Origin: an uncultured Actinomycetes bacterium
Lineage (GTDB): Bacteria > Actinomycetota > Actinomycetes > Nanopelagicales > Nanopelagicaceae
Direction: 5' to 3'
DNA length: 9,565 bases
NCBI GenBank assembly: GCA_903832395.1
Contig: CAILBF010000066.1
Span: 1-9,565 of the forward strand
Shown: one piece after another, positions 6,634 through 9,565 of the stretch
Layout of the letters: every line of letters begins with the position of its first letter
How positions within the stretch are numbered: the stretch's first letter is position 1
Translations under genes and position numbers: made by a program
Notes under the pieces: model-generated
Told to the model about the DNA's origin: nothing
Seen by the model: the letters and a program-made list of their open reading frames with translations, nothing else
The model's database searches: none

Positions 6634-6971
6634 ACTATATTTTTATGTTTTCGAACCGTATCTCGATCGTAATCCTTAGTTCTCTCATGGATTTTTCGTA
6701 CCTGTAAAGCAAAAGCTTTAACTGCCGTATCAAAAGCGGCAAGATCGTTGAATTCAGCGGCCTCTGATTTAATAAGTGGCCCAGCACCATGTGATGTCAA
6801 AATAACACGGTGTGAATTTTTCCCTTGGCGAGGGTTAGCTTCATGAAGAATCTCAACTTCAACGCGATCAATAGTGACACTGAAACGTTCCATTGAGTTA
6901 AGTTTTTCTTCGACGATTGTCCTAAAGTCTTCTGCTAGATCTGCATTACGGGTATGAATATGAATCTTCAT
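6630..6971 (-). CDS. hpf: Short ribosome hibernation-promoting factor (HPF/RaiA family)
   Basis: 113-residue protein of the ribosome-associated HPF/RaiA family (PF02482), which binds the decoding centre of the 30S subunit and silences ribosomes in starvation. The family pattern is seen in MKIHIHTRNADLAEDFRTIVEEKLNSM-type residues at the N-terminus (beta1, alpha1), then VEVEILHEANPRQ (37-49), HRVILTSHG (54-62) and a second helix DLAAFDTAVKAFALQVRKI (76-94). It stops shortly after a basic tail (RKIHERTKDYDRDTVRKHK). Most actinobacterial HPFs are long forms with an added C-terminal dimerisation domain, which is missing here. The ATG lies 2 bases after the stop of the CNIG protein gene; TACCCT lies 7 bases upstream of it. 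Its stop overlaps that of the convergent TerC gene. Confidence 0.88.
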   Translation of the reverse strand: MKIHIHTRNADLAEDFRTIVEEKLNSMERFSVTIDRVEVEILHEANPRQGKNSHRVILTSHGAGPLIKSEAAEFNDLAAFDTAVKAFALQVRKIHERTKDYDRDTVRKHKNIV

Positions 6972-6973
6972 GC

Positions 6974-7357
6974 CTATAAGGGTAGTACGAATACCACCGC
7001 AGTTGCTATAAATGCCAAAAGAAAAGATTTCGCCAGAATTTTGAGCGCTGTCGCCCTATCGGCAATTCTGTCTGAGGGGTCACTCACACGAGAGATACTT
7101 CCCAATTTACCGACATTGAAAGTCCCGGCAAAACCATAGGCTAAGCAAAACTTGCTCCGGCTTTGAACAAAGCCGATGGACGCAACCATCAATGGAAGAA
7201 AAATTCCGAGGCGTGCGCCACGAGCGGCGTGAATTGAAATTAAACCGATTAAAGAGCTCAGTGAAAAAAATAAACCAACTAGTCCGACAATCTGCCTTCG
7301 GCGAATTTCATTTCTGCCAATGTTGCATGATCCCGGAATGTATGTCGCATTAGACAT
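6974..7357 (-). CDS. Membrane protein with CNIG motif, function unknown
   Basis: 127 residues from the ATG at 7357, preferred over an upstream ATG at 7387 because the conserved-looking part begins at once (YIPGSCNIGRNEIRRR). Three hydrophobic segments lie at about 23-41, 48-66 and 109-125. Conserved-looking features are C11-N-I-G14, a second block GFVQSRSKFCLAYGFAGTFN (62-81) with C71, and SDPSDRIADRATALKIL (92-108). I recall similar uncharacterised proteins in Actinobacteria and other bacteria, but no function. The two cysteines could bind metal or form a redox pair, which is a guess. The start overlaps the end of the preceding 49-residue gene by 8 bases and the stop is 2 bases before HPF, so the three probably form an operon. 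Confidence 0.8.
   Translation of the reverse strand: MSNATYIPGSCNIGRNEIRRRQIVGLVGLFFSLSSLIGLISIHAARGARLGIFLPLMVASIGFVQSRSKFCLAYGFAGTFNVGKLGSISRVSDPSDRIADRATALKILAKSFLLAFIATAVVFVLPL
6979..6984 (-). promoter_or_regulatory. Possible -10 (TACCCT) before hpf
   Basis: TACCCT fits TANNNT and ends 7 bases before the HPF ATG, inside the end of the CNIG gene. It could give a leaderless internal promoter that uncouples HPF from the upstream genes. There is no Shine-Dalgarno in front of the ATG. The case is weaker than for the 6-base-spaced elements. Confidence 0.3.
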
Positions 7358-7499
7358 CTTCGAATTCGTCTTCATCAATCCATGCATCGGCAGTTGAATC
7401 TTCCTGGTGCTCTATCCACGACAGAAATGAGCCGACGGCGCGAAAGGCCAAAAGTGCAACAGTTATTGCTGCAAATAATCTGCGAATCGCTTTAATCAT
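7350..7499 (-). CDS. 49-residue single-TM protein with acidic tail, unknown function
   Basis: A small gene reading from the ATG at 7499 to the TAA at 7352-7350. The product begins MIKAIRRLF, followed by a hydrophobic segment (about residues 9-27, AAITVALLAFRAVGSFLSW), and ends in a strongly acidic tail (DAWIDEDEFEDV). The positive-inside rule (K3, R6, R7) places the N-terminus in the cytoplasm and the acidic tail outside. Support for it being real: TATTTT lies 6 bases before the ATG, it fills a gap of about 180 bases that would otherwise be empty, and its end overlaps the CNIG gene start by 8 bases in the way of coupled genes. I recognise no family. A role as a small partner of the CNIG membrane protein is possible. 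Confidence 0.65.
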   Translation of the reverse strand: MIKAIRRLFAAITVALLAFRAVGSFLSWIEHQEDSTADAWIDEDEFEDV

Positions 7500-7505
7500 G
7501 TATCA

Positions 7506-7511
7506 AAAATA
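7506..7511 (-). promoter_or_regulatory. Predicted -10 (TATTTT), small-protein/CNIG/hpf operon
   Basis: TATTTT ends exactly 6 bases before the ATG at 7499, in the 34-base gap after the PLP enzyme stop. No Shine-Dalgarno is present, so the operon probably starts with a leaderless transcript. No clear -35 is seen at the expected distance. Confidence 0.5.
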
Positions 7512-7533
7512 CTCGCTATTGTTGAGAATTTCT

Positions 7534-8589
7534 CTAGATAGCCGCCAAAGCGCGATCGATGTCGTCCCAAATATCATCTATGTGTTCGCATCCCACCGAT
7601 AACCGGATGAGTTGTTCGGGAACCGACAGACTCTCCATGGGCCAGCGCCGGCGACGTTCCCATAGTGATTCGACGCCTCCTAGGCTCGTTGCATGCGCAA
7701 TTAACGTTGATGATTCACATACTTTTTGTGCCTGCTCGCCAGTGCCATCCACCTCGAAGGAGATTATTGCTCCGAATCCTGGGTAACGAACGCGTGAAAT
7801 CTTTGGATGTCCACCAAGTTTTTCAACAAGAGCTTTGGCGTTTTCCTGTGATTTGTTAAAGCGCAGTGGGAAGGTGCGAAGCCCGCGAAGGGCGAGCCAA
7901 GTTTCAAAAGGACCTGGAATCGAACCATTAAAGCTGCGCGAATCTTTGAGTCGATTAAATAGGGCTGAATCATTTGTAGAAAGTGATCCCATAAGAACAT
8001 CGCTATGACCTGATAAAAACTTTGTGACTGAGTGCATCACGATGTCTGCGCCCATAGCTAACGGAGTTTGTACCAGCGGAGTTGCAAAGGTGTTGTCTAC
8101 CCCGACCCCAATTCCCAGTTTCTTAGCTGCAGCAATAAGGGTTACCAGGTCGGCTACATCTAAACCCGGATTAGTAGGGGATTCAAGCCAAACTAGTGCA
8201 GCACCTTTCATAGCATCGATGACTGATTGAGTATTTACAATATCGACGAATCGAACTTCTAATCGGCCACTTTCATGGAATGAGTTAAGCAGCGTCATCA
8301 CACCGCTATACCCTTGATTAGATGCAACGATAGGTGCACCTACCGGCAAAATTGAAAAGACTGCACTAATTGCCGCCATGCCGGAAGAAAAAATTAGGGT
8401 TGGTCCGCCCTCGAGAGCACCAATCGCTTCCTCTAATGCGCTCCATGTTTGATTACCGTAACGACCATAACCAATCTCACCGCCGGCATGAAAAGTTGCA
8501 GTTAAAACCACCGGTGGATTGAGTGCAGCATCGGGAGCTACATCTGGTCGCCCTGCAGTTATGGCAGTTGTCTCTGGATGTTGTTTCAT
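7534..8589 (-). CDS. Cystathionine gamma-synthase/lyase-family PLP enzyme
   Basis: 351-residue fold-type I PLP enzyme of the trans-sulfuration family (Cys_Met_Meta_PP), which makes or cleaves cystathionine, or makes homocysteine, in methionine/cysteine metabolism. Visible landmarks are the cofactor-binding YGRYGNQT (41-48), SSGMAA (68-73), Y94 in the stacking position (NQGYSG), ESPTNPGLDV (136-145), D165 (DNTFATP), the Schiff-base lysine K190 in HSVTKFLSGH (186-195), SLGGVESL (302-309) and RLSVGCEH with substrate-binding R329. It is shorter than the usual 380-400 residues: about 15 residues normally found between the YPG and GFG motifs (near 269-273) are absent. Synthase and lyase cannot be told apart by sequence alone. 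A predicted -10 overlaps the stop of the upstream oxidoreductase gene, leaving 9 bases between the two genes. Confidence 0.92.
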   Translation of the reverse strand: MKQHPETTAITAGRPDVAPDAALNPPVVLTATFHAGGEIGYGRYGNQTWSALEEAIGALEGGPTLIFSSGMAAISAVFSILPVGAPIVASNQGYSGVMTLLNSFHESGRLEVRFVDIVNTQSVIDAMKGAALVWLESPTNPGLDVADLVTLIAAAKKLGIGVGVDNTFATPLVQTPLAMGADIVMHSVTKFLSGHSDVLMGSLSTNDSALFNRLKDSRSFNGSIPGPFETWLALRGLRTFPLRFNKSQENAKALVEKLGGHPKISRVRYPGFGAIISFEVDGTGEQAQKVCESSTLIAHATSLGGVESLWERRRRWPMESLSVPEQLIRLSVGCEHIDDIWDDIDRALAAI

Positions 8590-8595
8590 GCGCTT

Positions 8596-8601
8596 AGTCT
8601 A
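8596..8601 (-). promoter_or_regulatory. Predicted -10 (TAGACT), overlapping the upstream stop codon
   Basis: TAGACT fits TANNNT and ends exactly 6 bases before the PLP enzyme ATG at 8589. Its first three bases are the TAG stop of the oxidoreductase gene. There is no Shine-Dalgarno, supporting a leaderless start within a very tight gene junction. Confidence 0.5.
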
Positions 8602-9565
8602 ATACTTAGCCAACACTGCCATGGCGGCATTATGTCCGGGAACGCCACTGACCCCACCGCCACGTATCGCTCCGGCACCGCAGATAAAAATGCGTGGATC
8701 GTCGGTCTCAACACCCCAAGATGGAGTTGTTTCATCTTCGCGAAATGGGAAGTGTAAATCTCGATGAAAAATATTTCCGCGAGGAAGGCCAATTTCCTTT
8801 TCAATATCCAAGGGAGTTTTAACCTCAATTCCAACGATTAAATCCTCAATCGGTTCAGCCAAGTGTTGATTAAGCGAGGCCAAAGCCGACTTCAATGCCA
8901 TTTCACGGGCCAGATCATTGTTGTCATCAAAGAGAGCTGCAGGTGTGTGCAAACCAAATAACGTCAAAGTTTGATAGCCCATTTCTGCAAGCTCTGGACT
9001 CAGAATTGAAGGGTCAGACAGCGTGTGACAATACATCTCGATCGGCATAACTTCCGGCATGAGACCTGCCTTTGCTTCACCATAAATATTTTCGAACTGT
9101 GAAAAAGCCTCATTGGCATGAAAAGTCCCAGCAAAAGCTAAATGAGGATCAACTCCGGATTTGAGTTGCGGCAGGCGCTTTAACAAAATATTAATCTTCA
9201 TCTGCGATCCATCGCGGCTTCTAGGCACTGGCGTACCGCGTAATTGTGCAAGAACTTGAGGTGCGGCATTTGATAACAAATAAAGAGAGCGCATTTTTTG
9301 ACCACTAGCAGTTGTTATGGTGACGCCGTCTTCATCGCTAGTCACATTTATTACGCGTTCATTCACTACTATTTCTACACCTGCCTCGCGTGCTACACGT
9401 TCTAGTTCAACAACTAGCGCACCCATTCCACCCTTTGGGACTTTCCACTCACCTGTGCCGTTGCCTATTAAATGATAGAGAAAACAAATATTCGACTGCA
9501 AATCAAAGGCAGATGCAAAAGTCCCGATGAGGCCATCGGTTAATACGACGCCACGAACTAGGTCA
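8599..9565 (-). CDS. FAD-dependent oxidoreductase, PYROXD2/phytoene-desaturase-like, N-terminus off the window
   Basis: The C-terminal 321 residues of a larger protein; the frame is open through base 9565, so the N-terminal FAD-binding GxGxxG region lies outside. Seen here are LTDGLIGTFA and the substrate-domain piece WKVPKGGMGALV near the beginning, then VVNERVINVTSDEDGVTI-type strands of the second FAD-domain segment, and at the end ICGAGAIRGGGVSGVPGHNAA, the C-terminal FAD-contacting motif. That motif matches the PYROXD2 branch of the COG1233 family better than carotenoid CrtI enzymes (which have a THPGAGVPG-like form). Family members oxidise unsaturated or retinoid-like substrates, but the PYROXD2 branch has no firm substrate. 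Internal TTG or ATG codons near 9501 are not the true start, since homology-like sequence continues upstream. No link to carotenoid or rhodopsin genes is visible. Confidence 0.9.
   Translation of the reverse strand, partial: DLVRGVVLTDGLIGTFASAFDLQSNICFLYHLIGNGTGEWKVPKGGMGALVVELERVAREAGVEIVVNERVINVTSDEDGVTITTASGQKMRSLYLLSNAAPQVLAQLRGTPVPRSRDGSQMKINILLKRLPQLKSGVDPHLAFAGTFHANEAFSQFENIYGEAKAGLMPEVMPIEMYCHTLSDPSILSPELAEMGYQTLTLFGLHTPAALFDDNNDLAREMALKSALASLNQHLAEPIEDLIVGIEVKTPLDIEKEIGLPRGNIFHRDLHFPFREDETTPSWGVETDDPRIFICGAGAIRGGGVSGVPGHNAAMAVLAKY

Noticed and set aside
7358..7387. Earlier ATG (7387) for the CNIG protein
   Set aside because: The extra ten residues overlap the small upstream gene in another frame and add nothing like the conserved part, which starts just after 7357.
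9499..9501. TTG at 9501 as start of the oxidoreductase
   Set aside because: The frame stays open to the window edge and the sequence upstream (LTDGLIGTFA) fits the family, so the gene is simply truncated by the window.
1..9565. Mobile element, CRISPR array, defence island, tRNA or rRNA
   Set aside because: No transposase, integrase, repeat-spacer array or RNA gene sequence was seen, and gene composition appears uniform across the window.

Overview
The window (9,565 bp, GC in the mid-40s percent by eye) looks like the chromosome of a free-living bacterium with a streamlined genome. Genes are packed tightly, often overlapping or a few bases apart, and there is no tRNA, rRNA, mobile element or CRISPR. 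The proteins point to Actinobacteria: a PhoP/TrcR-like response regulator with its kinase, an actinobacterial-type alpha-glucosidase, a TerC protein, a trans-sulfuration enzyme with the SLGGVES block, and a small membrane protein with a CNIG motif. With this moderate GC, a freshwater acI-type actinobacterium (Nanopelagicales, for example Planktophila-like) is the best guess. That placement is inference.

Layout, left to right. Positions 1-2995 are a minus-strand operon: response regulator, sensor kinase (4-base overlap), then a class I methyltransferase that runs off the left edge. Positions 3041-6633 are four plus-strand genes: a secreted Ala/Pro/Lys-rich protein diverging from the regulator, a small two-TM membrane protein, a GH13 alpha-glucosidase and a TerC-family membrane protein. 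Positions 6630-9565 are five minus-strand genes, in transcription order: an FAD-dependent PYROXD2/phytoene-desaturase-like oxidoreductase (cut by the right edge), a cystathionine gamma-synthase-like PLP enzyme, a 49-residue single-TM protein, a CNIG-motif membrane protein and a short HPF/RaiA ribosome-hibernation protein. TerC and HPF converge, with overlapping stop codons.

Two regulatory patterns stand out. First, most gene or operon starts have no Shine-Dalgarno sequence but a -10-like hexamer exactly 6 bases before the ATG. The match to TANNNT is perfect for four genes and partial for two, which suggests leaderless transcripts. Second, the space between the response regulator and the secreted protein gene holds a tandem repeat, TCACAGA-N4-GCACAAT. 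It resembles the TCACAGC-N4-TCACAGC site of mycobacterial PhoP and sits where an activator would replace the -35 element, so the secreted protein may be a direct target of the adjacent two-component system.

No elaborate new multi-gene system is evident. The most interesting items are this regulator-target pair, the leaderless start pattern, the small unlisted membrane-protein gene, an apparent internal deletion of about 15 residues in the PLP enzyme, and the short HPF.
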